From assembly GCF_002453355.1 (NCBI RefSeq), contig NZ_DKGQ01000004.1:170167-234166 (forward strand): a DNA stretch of 64,000 nt, given 5' to 3'. The stretch is from Psychrobacter sp. UBA6766 (GTDB lineage: Bacteria; Pseudomonadota; Gammaproteobacteria; Pseudomonadales; Moraxellaceae). The number at the start of each line of letters is the position of its first letter. The first letter of the stretch is position 1. Shown one piece after another: positions 27,965 through 36,194 of this stretch. Both the position numbers and the translations under genes were made by a program. The notes under the pieces are model-generated. The model worked only from the letters and a program-made list of their open reading frames with translations, searched no databases and was not told where the DNA came from.

Positions 27965-30511
27965 ATGAGTAGCACTGATACCTTAACGCCATCTCAAACC
28001 TCGATAAACGCTCAGGCTTTGGATGCAACCACACACGCGAATATTCACGACAAGCTTGCTCGCGCGCTTGGCATTAAGACTGCTCAAGTCAATGCGTTTG
28101 TCGAACTTTACGATGAAGGCGCGACCGTTCCCTTTATTGCCCGTTATCGTAAAGAAAAGACGCAGAATCTTGATGATGCGCAGCTGCGAGCTTTGGAGAG
28201 ATCGCTTAATTATGAGCGTGACATGGCAACCCGTCGCCTTAAAATTACTGAGCTGCTGAGCACGCAGGGCAATTTGACTGATGAGCTACAGACGCGTATT
28301 GATAATGCGACGTCCAAGCTTGAGCTTGAAGACATCTACTTGCCTTACCGTCCGCGTCGCCGTTCGCCGGCTGCTAAAGCACGTGCTGCTGGTCTTGATG
28401 TAGCCGCACAAGCGGTGTTAACGCAAGAGATGACACCAACAGAAGCGCTCGCCGACTATCAAGTACAATCTAGCATTACCGATGATAGCGGTAATGAGAT
28501 TGACGTTGATTTTAGTGATATCGACAAGCAATTGGCAGGTGTCCAAGCCATCATCGTTGATGAATGGACGCAAGCATTAGATTTACTCGATAATCTGCGT
28601 AGTGGCTTTGCTAAAACGGCCAGTATCGTATCGAGCGTTGCCAGTGATGAAAAACGTGAAGTTGGCGAGAAATTCAAAGATTACTTCGAGCACAGTGAAA
28701 GCCTTGCACGCCTGCCAAATCATCGCCTACTTGCCATGCTACGCGGTCGCCAAGAAAACGTCTTAGGTCTAAAAATCGAAGGCGAAGACGCGCCCTTTAT
28801 TGAAAAAATTGTCAAGCACTTTGAGATTGATGCCAAAGCGCCAGCAGAACGTCAAGAATTTTTAGTTGAGGCGGCGACCAGCTTATGGAAAGACAAATGG
28901 CGTCCACATATCGAGCACCGTTTATTGACTGAAAAACGTCTGACTGCTGAAGCCGACGCCATTGATGTATTTGCCAATAATTTACAGCACTTACTCATGT
29001 CAGCGCCTGCTGGTCGTAAAGTCATCTTAGGCGTTGATCCCGGTATCCGTCATGGCGTTAAAATGGCGATTGTCGATGCTCAAGGCCATGTTATGCTAGA
29101 CAGCGCAGACAATCCTGTCGTCGCAACCGTCTATCCATTTGCTCCTGATAATAAGATGGTTGAAGCCAAAAAAGTCATTGATGAATTATTAAGCACTCAT
29201 AATGTAGACTTAGTCGCTATTGGCAATGGAACGGCAAGCCGCGAAACCGATGCGATGATTAAAGAGATTTTGGCCGCCAACGCTGAGTTAAAAGCCAAAA
29301 CCGTGATTGTGAATGAATCTGGCGCTTCTGTTTATTCGGCGAGTGAGCTGGCTAGTGATGAGCTTGCCAATTTAGATGTGTCCGTTCGCGGAGCTGTTTC
29401 TATCGCCCGTCGCTTACAAGATCCTTTATCAGAATTGGTGAAGGTTGACCCAAAAGCGATTGGTGTTGGTCAGTATCAGCATGACGTTAATCAAACCCAA
29501 TTGGCAGACAGTTTAGATAAAGTCACGCAAGATAGCGTAAATGCCGTTGGCGTTGATGTGAATACCGCGAGTCCTGCTATTTTAGCGCATATTGCGGGTT
29601 TGAATAAAAATGTCGCCCAGCAAATTGTCACGTATCGTAAAGAACATGGGGCCTTTGATAGCCGCGAGTCATTGAAAAATGTTCCGCGATTAGGGGTAAA
29701 AACCTTTGAGCAAGCGGCAGGTTTCTTACGCGTCCACGGCGGTAGCAATCCCCTTGATGCGACAGGCGTGCATCCAGAAAGCTATGCGTTGGTTGACAGC
29801 TTACTTGAGCAAACAGGTAAAGCATTGCCAGAAGTTATCGGTAACGATGGCGTGTTAAACAGCATCGATACCACTGCGCTCGCTGCTAATGATGACAATA
29901 TCAGTGTCAAAGCCATCATTGAAGAGCTTGCAAAACCTGCCCGCGATCCGCGCCCTGAGTTTAAAACGGCTAACTTCCGTGAAGACGTTAACAGCATTAA
30001 AGATTTAAGCGAAGGTATGCAGCTTGAAGGTGTTGTTACCAACGTGACAGCTTTTGGTTGCTTCGTTGATGTCGGTGTTCATCAAGATGGTCTCGTGCAT
30101 ATCTCACAGATGGCCAATGATTTCGTCGCTGACCCAATGAACCGCGTAAAACCTGGTGATATCGTCTCGGTACGTGTGATTTCTATCGACGAAAAACGCG
30201 GCCGTATCGGCTTTAGTATGAAGCCTGAAGGTGCAAAACCTGTACGCTCTGCAGCTAAGACTTCTGAAAGTACGGGTAATAATGATAAAGCCAGCCGCCC
30301 ACGCAGTAATCGTCCAGTCAGTAACCGCGCAGATAGCAAGCGCCCAGAAGCGGATAAGCGTCCATCGAAACCGCGCGGCAATCGTCAAGATAAAGACAAT
30401 AGCACCAACCGCAGTAAAGCACCAAGAGCGGAAAAAGCAGAGGCGCCTAGTAAAATGGGTACACTTGGGGCGCTATTACAAGAGGCTGGCGTGACTAAAA
30501 CCAAGAAATAA
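27965..30511 (+). CDS. tex: Tex-family RNA-binding transcription accessory protein
   Basis: The 848-residue protein has the Tex layout: N-terminal helical domain (IARALGIK-type start, VPFIARYRKEKT), a YqgF/RNase H-like domain (VILGVDPGIRHGVKMAIV), helix-hairpin-helix repeats (VGVDVNTASPAILAHIAGL to VPRLGVKTFEQAAGFLR) and an S1 RNA-binding domain (LEGVVTNVTAFGCFVDVGVHQDGLVHIS). The last 95 residues are a basic Arg/Lys/Ser-rich tail typical of the family in this group. Tex binds nucleic acid and affects expression of toxins or stress tolerance in other species. No operon partners are seen. Confidence 0.95.
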   Translation: MSSTDTLTPSQTSINAQALDATTHANIHDKLARALGIKTAQVNAFVELYDEGATVPFIARYRKEKTQNLDDAQLRALERSLNYERDMATRRLKITELLSTQGNLTDELQTRIDNATSKLELEDIYLPYRPRRRSPAAKARAAGLDVAAQAVLTQEMTPTEALADYQVQSSITDDSGNEIDVDFSDIDKQLAGVQAIIVDEWTQALDLLDNLRSGFAKTASIVSSVASDEKREVGEKFKDYFEHSESLARLPNHRLLAMLRGRQENVLGLKIEGEDAPFIEKIVKHFEIDAKAPAERQEFLVEAATSLWKDKWRPHIEHRLLTEKRLTAEADAIDVFANNLQHLLMSAPAGRKVILGVDPGIRHGVKMAIVDAQGHVMLDSADNPVVATVYPFAPDNKMVEAKKVIDELLSTHNVDLVAIGNGTASRETDAMIKEILAANAELKAKTVIVNESGASVYSASELASDELANLDVSVRGAVSIARRLQDPLSELVKVDPKAIGVGQYQHDVNQTQLADSLDKVTQDSVNAVGVDVNTASPAILAHIAGLNKNVAQQIVTYRKEHGAFDSRESLKNVPRLGVKTFEQAAGFLRVHGGSNPLDATGVHPESYALVDSLLEQTGKALPEVIGNDGVLNSIDTTALAANDDNISVKAIIEELAKPARDPRPEFKTANFREDVNSIKDLSEGMQLEGVVTNVTAFGCFVDVGVHQDGLVHISQMANDFVADPMNRVKPGDIVSVRVISIDEKRGRIGFSMKPEGAKPVRSAAKTSESTGNNDKASRPRSNRPVSNRADSKRPEADKRPSKPRGNRQDKDNSTNRSKAPRAEKAEAPSKMGTLGALLQEAGVTKTKK

Positions 30512-30554
30512 TCGTTATTTATCGTCATTAATAACGAGCCACAATAATGAGTCA

Positions 30555-30588
30555 CTAAAAAGGCAGCCATCAATGGCTGCCTTTTTAG
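30555..30588. terminator. Bidirectional terminator after tex
   Basis: CTAAAAAGGCAGCCAT and ATGGCTGCCTTTTTAG form a 16-bp near-perfect palindrome with T runs on both strands. It can end tex and the convergent small exported gene. Confidence 0.88.
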
Positions 30589-30666
30589 TTTTTAATATAT
30601 TAGCAGATGTTTTAGTAATAAAAAAATATTTCTAAATTTAGCCAATAAAAAATTTTGACTTATAGT

Positions 30667-31086
30667 TTATAAAGCTTCCAATGTCTCTGTTTCTTCTTCG
30701 GTCTCTAATACCGCTTCATCGTCTACCATGTTTTGTTGTTGCATCGCTTCTTCGGGATTTTGCACAACCGCTTGTTGCCCTTGCATGTCTTCTTGCATAG
30801 TTTCGTGAATGGCCTCTTGATCAGATTGGAGTTCATTCGTCATTGGCTGTTGACTAGCGGTATGACTAACCTTTGCTCGCTTGATCGTTTGTGTTTCGCT
30901 CACCTGAAATGGATTAGATTGATTGGCAGCTGTTACATCATTTGTATGGCTGCCTTCAGCCTCGAGAGTAGTTGCCGTTGCTGCATTTTCTGCTGCTGCG
31001 CTATCAGCAGGCGCTGCCATAGCCAAACTTGGGACAGTGAGCGCTGCGCCGATGAGTAGCGATAAAGGTAGAGTGCTTTTTTTCAT
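30667..31086 (-). CDS. Small exported acidic protein, unknown function
   Basis: I do not recognise this 139-residue protein. It has a clear signal peptide (about residues 1-24, MKKSTLPLSLLIGAAL to SLAMAAPA), after which it is Ala-, Gln- and Glu-rich. The C-terminal half is dominated by Gln/Glu/Met (QQAVVQNPEEAMQQQN) and ends in a run of Glu and Thr. There is no cysteine after the signal, so it is probably soluble in the periplasm and disordered. GGGAATGG lies near the ATG. It is likely lineage-specific. Confidence 0.7.
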   Translation of the reverse strand: MKKSTLPLSLLIGAALTVPSLAMAAPADSAAAENAATATTLEAEGSHTNDVTAANQSNPFQVSETQTIKRAKVSHTASQQPMTNELQSDQEAIHETMQEDMQGQQAVVQNPEEAMQQQNMVDDEAVLETEEETETLEAL

Positions 31087-31251
31087 TAATCCATTCCCTA
31101 ATTTTCAATCTTATAGTGTCGGTTTAAGGTATTTTAAACTTGACGCTTATGTTGTGTATTGTTGTATATAACCATCTTATGGAACCAATCCATTTAGTAT
31201 TTTGCATTTATATATTTAATATATCTAACATTAAACTTATAGACAAAATAA

Positions 31252-31284
31252 AATCATGATAACCATTGAGCGATTATCATGATT
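31252..31284. repeat. Perfect 11-bp inverted repeat
   Basis: AATCATGATAA (31252-31262) and TTATCATGATT (31274-31284) are exact reverse complements around an 11-base spacer. No T run follows, so this is more like an operator or a structured RNA element than a terminator. Confidence 0.7.
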
Positions 31285-31306
31285 GATTTGGTTAAAGAGT
31301 CTTATG

Positions 31307-31324
31307 CGTTGAACGGTTTCAACG
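31307..31324. repeat. 7-bp inverted repeat
   Basis: CGTTGAA (31307-31313) and TTCAACG (31318-31324) are reverse complements around CGGT, 22 bases after the larger inverted repeat. Confidence 0.6.
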
Positions 31325-31450
31325 ATAAAAATCTAAGAAGAGAATAACAATTAAATAAGCGTTAGTTCAGTAGTGCATAGATTAAGACCCTCACAGACCG
31401 ATGTTCGTAAGTGAGTTTGTGCAACTATTGTAGTGTTATTGTCAAATTCA

Positions 31451-31486
31451 ATAAAAAGGAAAGCAAAATATCTCTTCTGCTTTCCT
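31451..31486 (-). terminator. Terminator of the 31538-32383 exported gene
   Basis: On the minus strand AGGAAAGCA pairs with TGCTTTCCT and is followed by TTTTTAT. It lies about 50 bases past the stop codon. Confidence 0.72.
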
Positions 31487-31537
31487 CTCTAGATTTATAT
31501 TTTGAGAAAATATTGTTAAAACCTAGCTATCGAAAGA

Positions 31538-32383
31538 TTATTCAACAATCACATATTTACCCGTTTTTGGGTCAACAACACGTTGCTGATTGTTATTGTC
31601 AGGCACACGAATCACAGGAAAAGTTTGACTGATTTCTGTATCTTCCAAGACGCTGCTGTCTGCTTCTTCACCAACGATAACGGCACGATTGACGCCGTCT
31701 TCTACCGCAATTGCCGTACCGCTGGCTGTATTAACGCGCTTGATTTGGTCTTCTGGCGCAATTATGACTTCTTTTACACGGTACTTAGCAGGACGGATAA
31801 CACGGGTGGTTTCGACAACGACTGGCTCCATACTACGTTCTTCAGTGATCGCTATTTCGGCGTCGGGTGCTGGCGCTTCGGTTTCTTTAGCTTCATTCAT
31901 AACAGGCGTTGGGAATTTAGCGCCGAAATGGTTATCACACTGCTGCATGCTTAAACGAACTGGATTACCAGATTTGTCCATATAAACGTTGACTGGCATA
32001 TCAGCAGCGATAGGCACATATTTACCTACTAATGCTCCTGAGACACCATAGCGACCATTTGACTGTCCTACCCCTAAATCACAAGCACCTGCTGAATAAT
32101 CACTGGCTTTTAAATCATCGTTATTTACCACAGTTTGCGGAATCATGACCTCAGATAAGCGCATTTTTTTAATAGAAGCTTCGCCCGCCTGCATTTTTGG
32201 TTTTTGATAGGTATAAGGCGTATAAAATTTGGCTGAGCCATCTTTGACGGCCATGACGCACTCATCATAGGTATCATAACCGACGTTGCCATGATTGTCA
32301 GTCGTCATGGCGGCGTTGGCCGTACTGGCAAACATAGCAACACCTGATGTCAAAACAGCGGCTGTTAATACATTCAGTTTCAT
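31538..32383 (-). CDS. Exported protein of unknown function
   Basis: This 281-residue protein is not recognised. A signal peptide is clear (about 1-24, MKLNVLTAAVLTSG to STANAAM). Three later cysteines (in DECVMAV, GACDLGV and QQCDNHF) could form disulfides. The middle is globular in character, with short aromatic and hydrophobic stretches. The C-terminal third is rich in Val, Glu and Thr, and ends in VDPKTGKYVIVE. The ATG at 32383 is preferred because GAGGGAATGATT lies upstream of it. It has its own terminator and faces no operon partner. It is probably restricted to this lineage. Confidence 0.72.
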   Translation of the reverse strand: MKLNVLTAAVLTSGVAMFASTANAAMTTDNHGNVGYDTYDECVMAVKDGSAKFYTPYTYQKPKMQAGEASIKKMRLSEVMIPQTVVNNDDLKASDYSAGACDLGVGQSNGRYGVSGALVGKYVPIAADMPVNVYMDKSGNPVRLSMQQCDNHFGAKFPTPVMNEAKETEAPAPDAEIAITEERSMEPVVVETTRVIRPAKYRVKEVIIAPEDQIKRVNTASGTAIAVEDGVNRAVIVGEEADSSVLEDTEISQTFPVIRVPDNNNQQRVVDPKTGKYVIVE

Positions 32384-32740
32384 AATCATTCCCTCTTAAT
32401 TATTGTTAATATTTCTCTTTGGGTTTGGTAAAGTCGGGTTTGGTGTATTTGGACGCGATAAGTAAAATCTGCGCCATAACCTTTTTTATCCTACGTGAGT
32501 TCTAGCAATATGGCTGTGACATTAGTCTGGAAATGTGTAGTTTAATGTATTGAAAAAGGGCAAATGGGCAACATCGTTTACTGAAAAAACACGTTGTTAT
32601 TATTTATTAACATTTGCCTAAAAAGTCTTAGCACAGTGAGGTAAGAAATATAGACAATAAAAAACCGCCTCTTATTACCAAGAGGCGGTCATTACTACTT
32701 TATAAGAATTATGTTGCTTCTATTTTATAAATAGAGAGTT
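32384..32740. other. Intergenic region
   Basis: In these 357 bases I see only the terminator at 32655-32689 for the reductase-family gene to the right. No other gene or repeat is evident. Confidence 0.5.
32655..32689 (-). terminator. Terminator of the saccharopine-dehydrogenase-like gene
   Basis: ACCGCCTCTT (32664-32673) and AAGAGGCGGT (32680-32689) form a 10-bp stem. On the minus strand it is followed by TTTTTTATTG. Confidence 0.85.
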
Positions 32741-34039
32741 TTAACCATCGATAACTTTAAAGCTAAGGCCCGAATGCTCTTCTAAACGTGCTATTAAACT
32801 ATCGCCCATTGCAGAAGCAGGAGTCCAAAAACCGCCGCCCACCTCGTCTTTGCTGATATCTTGCGCTAAGCACAATGCCGCTTGCGCTAACATGCGCGAG
32901 GTACTGCCATAACCCGGATCTTTGTCACCGGTTACTTTAGTATTAATCATATCTTTATTGGCCGTTTCGCCAAATAAGCGAATATCAAAATAGCCATTTT
33001 CTTGCTCTTCTTTAGAAGGTCCTGAGCCTGATTTAGGTAACACATGCTTAGATAGTAACTCACGGCTTGGCTTAATCATCATGGCGGTGGCAAAACCCAT
33101 TAATCCTGCGCTCATCGCATAGCTTGCTAGTTTGCCTTTAACGCCATCTTTCATCCACATCGCTTCGTCATATTTAAAGTCGCGGCCATATTCGTAACCA
33201 AGCAATTGGTTACTACGATGCACGATGCGCGTGTTGATACTAGCCATGACAAAAGGCGCAAGCCAGCGCTTGTGTTCGTCATCGTATTCGGGCTTGCTGA
33301 CATTGTCTTGGCGCACATTTGGCGCATCTTTGTCGTCATTGAGCAAATAAGGGTTTGCGACTTGCTTACGGCGTGATTTGTCTTGCCCGACTTCCTCAAA
33401 GATTGTGGCCATCGAGGCAATCGTGCCGCCAGATAAACCGCCTTTTGCGGCTTTCACGCGCATATGAATCACATCACACGCGTCGCCGAACTTTTCTTCC
33501 GCTTGCTGCTGGGTAAAATAAACGCCCAAATCAGAGGGAATAGAGTCAAAGCCACACGAGTTGACAATTCGGGCACCGCTTTGCTTCGCCGCATCCTGAT
33601 ATTTGTCCATCATATCTTTGATAAAGATAGCTTCTCCCGTGAGATCAACATAATCAGTGCCATTATGAGCGCAAGACTTAATCAGCGGCTCACCATACTT
33701 TAGGTAAGGGCCAACGGTTGAAATAATGACTTGGGCTTGCTTGGTCATCTTATCAAGGCTAGCATCATCGTTACTATCAGCAATAAGGATATCAACTTTG
33801 CTGCTAAGGTTAGACTGTAGCTCATTAAGTTTCTTCTCATCGCGCCCTGCTATTGCCCACGTGACGTTCGCGCCATTTTTGTCTTTAGCGTTCGATAAAA
33901 ACTCTGTCAAATAATGCGCTGTAATCTGACCGACAAAACTGGTCGCACCATATAAAACCACTGCATATGGACGTTTTTCGTTAGCAGTCGATTGCTCACT
34001 ATTTGATGGAGTGGTGTTGTTTGAGGTAGCCGTGTTCAT
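32741..34039 (-). CDS. Saccharopine dehydrogenase/trans-acting enoyl reductase family protein
   Basis: This 432-residue protein begins, after a 25-residue polar tail, with the NADP-binding motif VVLYGATSFVGQITAHYL of the saccharopine dehydrogenase-like reductases related to mycobacterial trans-acting enoyl reductase. STVGPYLKYGEPLI, DYVDLTGE and SCGFDSIPSDLGV are typical of this group. The C-terminal half includes a hydrophobic stretch (LASYAMSAGLMGFATAMMI). The substrate is unknown; lipid modification is possible. AAGGAAGA precedes the ATG. No operon partners. Confidence 0.85.
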   Translation of the reverse strand: MNTATSNNTTPSNSEQSTANEKRPYAVVLYGATSFVGQITAHYLTEFLSNAKDKNGANVTWAIAGRDEKKLNELQSNLSSKVDILIADSNDDASLDKMTKQAQVIISTVGPYLKYGEPLIKSCAHNGTDYVDLTGEAIFIKDMMDKYQDAAKQSGARIVNSCGFDSIPSDLGVYFTQQQAEEKFGDACDVIHMRVKAAKGGLSGGTIASMATIFEEVGQDKSRRKQVANPYLLNDDKDAPNVRQDNVSKPEYDDEHKRWLAPFVMASINTRIVHRSNQLLGYEYGRDFKYDEAMWMKDGVKGKLASYAMSAGLMGFATAMMIKPSRELLSKHVLPKSGSGPSKEEQENGYFDIRLFGETANKDMINTKVTGDKDPGYGSTSRMLAQAALCLAQDISKDEVGGGFWTPASAMGDSLIARLEEHSGLSFKVIDG

Positions 34040-34514
34040 ACTTATCTTCCTTATTAAGTAGTGGTTATTGATAAATTGCCATTGTCATTAAATTGTTATT
34101 AAGCAGCTATGGTCGTTAAATATCTATTTCTATACAGCTGGGGTAAAACCGTTAATAAACGTAGAGCAAGCTATTTTGGTTTATAGCAGATGTTGTCATA
34201 AAAATAACAGAGTTTAAGTAACTATTCACTATCTCTACACATAAGTCTTGAAAAGCCAAGTAAAAACTTAAGAATGGTAAGATTTGCTACAAAGTTTACA
34301 TAACCTATCGACATTATTACCAAAATGAACGTTCTTTAGAGAAAATCATTGCTAATCTATATTCGTACGCCGTAATAAGTTGTATCAAAACAAAAAGAAA
34401 ATTTTCAGGAAGAAAAGAGCGCAGTGGTAAAACGGTTGATTGATAAGAAGTTCATGAATAACCAAACTGCTAGCTGTATATCTAGTTTCTAACCATAATT
34501 TGAGGAGAATTATT
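34040..34514. other. Intergenic region, nothing recognised
   Basis: The 475 AT-rich bases between the divergent reductase-family gene and the DUF1328 gene show no gene or clear repeat. GAGGAG at 34502-34507 is the binding site of the small downstream gene. Confidence 0.4.
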
Positions 34515-34670
34515 ATGTTCCGTTGGGCTATTATTTTTGCCGTAATCGCATTAATCGCAAGTTTATTCGGATTTGGCGGTATCGCTGGATTGTCTGCAAA
34601 CTTTGCTTATATCTTGTTAGCAATCGCGGTCATTCTATTCATTGTCGCATTTGTTAGTCGCCGTATGTAA
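34515..34670 (+). CDS. Small DUF1328 membrane protein
   Basis: This 51-residue protein is too short for most gene finders. It begins MFRWAIIFAVIALIAS and continues with FGFGGIAG, two hydrophobic segments (about 3-17 and 30-46) and a basic end (SRRM). This matches the DUF1328/YtjA family of small inner-membrane proteins, often stress-related but of unknown role. TGAGGAGA lies eight bases before the ATG. A strong terminator follows, so it is a single-gene transcript. Confidence 0.88.
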   Translation: MFRWAIIFAVIALIASLFGFGGIAGLSANFAYILLAIAVILFIVAFVSRRM

Positions 34671-34716
34671 TAGCGAACAATGACTGCTTAGATTTTAAGC
34701 GTTCAGTACAATAATA

Positions 34717-34744
34717 AAAAAGTCCTCAATAGAGGACTTTTTTT
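34717..34744 (+). terminator. Terminator after DUF1328 gene
   Basis: AAAAAGTCCTC and GAGGACTTTTT form an 11-bp stem with an AATA loop and a continuing T run. Confidence 0.88.
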
Positions 34745-34780
34745 GTGGCTAAATTTTTCTATTTCTAATAGTTGTCATCA

Positions 34781-34820
34781 ATACAAAGTCCAGTATTAAA
34801 ATACAGAGCCCAGTATTAAA
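34781..34820. repeat. Two tandem 20-base units
   Basis: Two consecutive 20-base units, 34781-34800 and 34801-34820, differ at only two positions (ATACAAAGTC versus ATACAGAGCC, each followed by CAGTATTAAA). They lie just beyond the 3' end of phhB. Confidence 0.85.
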
Positions 34821-34839
34821 TGTGAGAAGACTATTAATA

Positions 34840-35133
34840 TTAGAAAGTTTTAGGTTGGATGATATGTTCCATGCGCCTGGCTAAGCGAATATCAAGGCTA
34901 GTAATACCGCCGGTATCGTGAGTGGTTAGGCGCACATTAACAACGTTATAAATATTACTCCATTCAGGATGATGCTCGAGCGCCTCAGCATGAAAGGCCG
35001 CTTGATTCATAAAACTCATGGCTTCGACAAAATCGCTAAAATGGTAGCTTTTAACGATACTGTTACCATCGCGCTGCCAGCCAGCCAAGTCTTCTAATTG
35101 TAAGTCGATTTGTTTGTCAGATAAACTACTCAT
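34840..35133 (-). CDS. phhB: Pterin-4a-carbinolamine dehydratase
   Basis: The 97-residue enzyme dehydrates 4a-hydroxytetrahydropterin to recycle the cofactor of aromatic amino-acid hydroxylases. The active-site histidines are in EALEHHPEWSNIYNVV, and the family LTTHDTGGITSLDI follows. AAGGATATTGCC precedes the ATG. No phenylalanine hydroxylase gene is nearby, so the partner must lie elsewhere or the protein serves another role. Confidence 0.93.
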   Translation of the reverse strand: MSSLSDKQIDLQLEDLAGWQRDGNSIVKSYHFSDFVEAMSFMNQAAFHAEALEHHPEWSNIYNVVNVRLTTHDTGGITSLDIRLARRMEHIIQPKTF

Positions 35134-35182
35134 GGCAATATCCTTTATTATTATTATTAGAGGAGGGTATAAGGTTTTAGGT

Positions 35183-35259
35183 TTGCTGTTTATATTTTAT
35201 CCTGTCTACTTCATATTACATAAGGTGATGAGGTACAACTGAGAAAATATAAACAGCAA
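35183..35259. repeat. Perfect 16-bp inverted repeat with 45-base spacer
   Basis: TTGCTGTTTATATTTT (35183-35198) is the exact reverse complement of AAAATATAAACAGCAA (35244-35259). The spacer has no recognisable gene. It lies between phhB and a GNAT gene, both on the minus strand. It could form a long RNA hairpin or be the remnant of a small mobile element; neither can be shown. Confidence 0.85.
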
Positions 35260-35432
35260 TATAGGACAGAAAACCCACCTATCACTGATTTCTTATTATA
35301 TGGTTGCGAGCAAAAATATAATGAAGAGCATCAGATAAATAGGAGGGTAGTAACACGTATTAGAGTTTAGAATATAATTTTTAGTATGGCTTTTATAGCA
35401 TAGTTGCTGTCATAAGGCCTTACTTATTGCGC

Positions 35433-35726
35433 CTAAAGCAAATTTTGGAATTCAGGGTGCTTATCAATATACGAGGCGACAAACGAACATTGCGGTACCA
35501 CTTTTTTGTTATTATCTTGCGCGTATTTTAATGCATGTTTGACTAACGCTGATCCGATACCGCGGCCCTCTAGCGCTCGCGGGACAATAGTGTGATCGTA
35601 GACCAGTTTATCACCGCGCTCTTGGTAGCTGATATAACCAGTTTGCCCGTTGATTGAGGCTTCAAATCGCTTGGCTTGTTCGTCATGCACAATATTTATA
35701 TCGGGTTTAGTATTGTCATTACTCAT
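35433..35726 (-). CDS. GNAT-family N-acetyltransferase (YjdJ-like)
   Basis: This 97-residue protein is the short single-domain GNAT type (YjdJ/Gcn5-related). It has GYISYQERGDKLVYDHTIVP and the acetyl-CoA loop RALEGRGIGSALV, then CSFVASYIDKHPEF. The substrate is not known. GGGAGA lies upstream of the ATG. It is a single gene with no operon partners. Confidence 0.88.
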   Translation of the reverse strand: MSNDNTKPDINIVHDEQAKRFEASINGQTGYISYQERGDKLVYDHTIVPRALEGRGIGSALVKHALKYAQDNNKKVVPQCSFVASYIDKHPEFQNLL

Positions 35727-36194
35727 AAAAAATCTCCCTGATTAGTATTTATAATTATCTATAACTATGGATTAGGTATCTATGAATGAGATATTTATCT
35801 ATATATCTGCATCTGACTGATAATCAATAGCTTATGCTACTTATTGTCAGCTTTTTTAGATGAAGTTTCTAGGCGTTTACCGTAAGACTAGATAGGATGA
35901 ATGTTACTAGCCTCATTTTCCACCAACATGGCTGCAAAGGTTTGTAATTTAAGATCTTATAATAGAGATTTGAGCATAGAGGGTCGATAAAACAGCATCC
36001 TGAAAACGGAAAACCGCTAAAAAACGCTAAAAGGTGCAAAACGACAGGTAAAACAGCCTGTTAGCTTGCAGGGTATGCGCCACAATGCGATAATGGTAGA
36101 CAATTTATAACCCTGATTTTTGAGGCGAAGTCCATTTAGCATAATTGCTGAGTATGGTTTGTAGGCCTCGTCTATGCAGTCTATCGGAGTGTTA
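35727..36194. other. Intergenic region upstream of ettA
   Basis: These 468 bases between divergent genes hold the well-formed ettA promoter at 36066-36094. No gene is seen. Confidence 0.5.
36066..36094 (+). promoter_or_regulatory. Sigma-70 promoter of ettA
   Basis: TTGCAG (36066-36071) and GATAAT (36089-36094) are separated by exactly 17 bases, and TGC directly precedes the -10 box as an extended element. The predicted start is near 36101, about 95 bases before the ettA ATG. Confidence 0.72.

Larger units (their letters stand above)
31087..31537. other. Intergenic region with inverted repeats
   Basis: The 451 bases between two minus-strand exported genes hold no convincing gene. They contain two neighbouring inverted repeats (31252-31284 and 31307-31324) and a terminator for the gene to the right (31451-31486), described separately. 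Confidence 0.6.

Noticed and set aside
27717..27968. 83-codon open frame upstream of tex
   Set aside because: It covers the tex promoter and start codon, has no recognised features and no good ribosome binding site.
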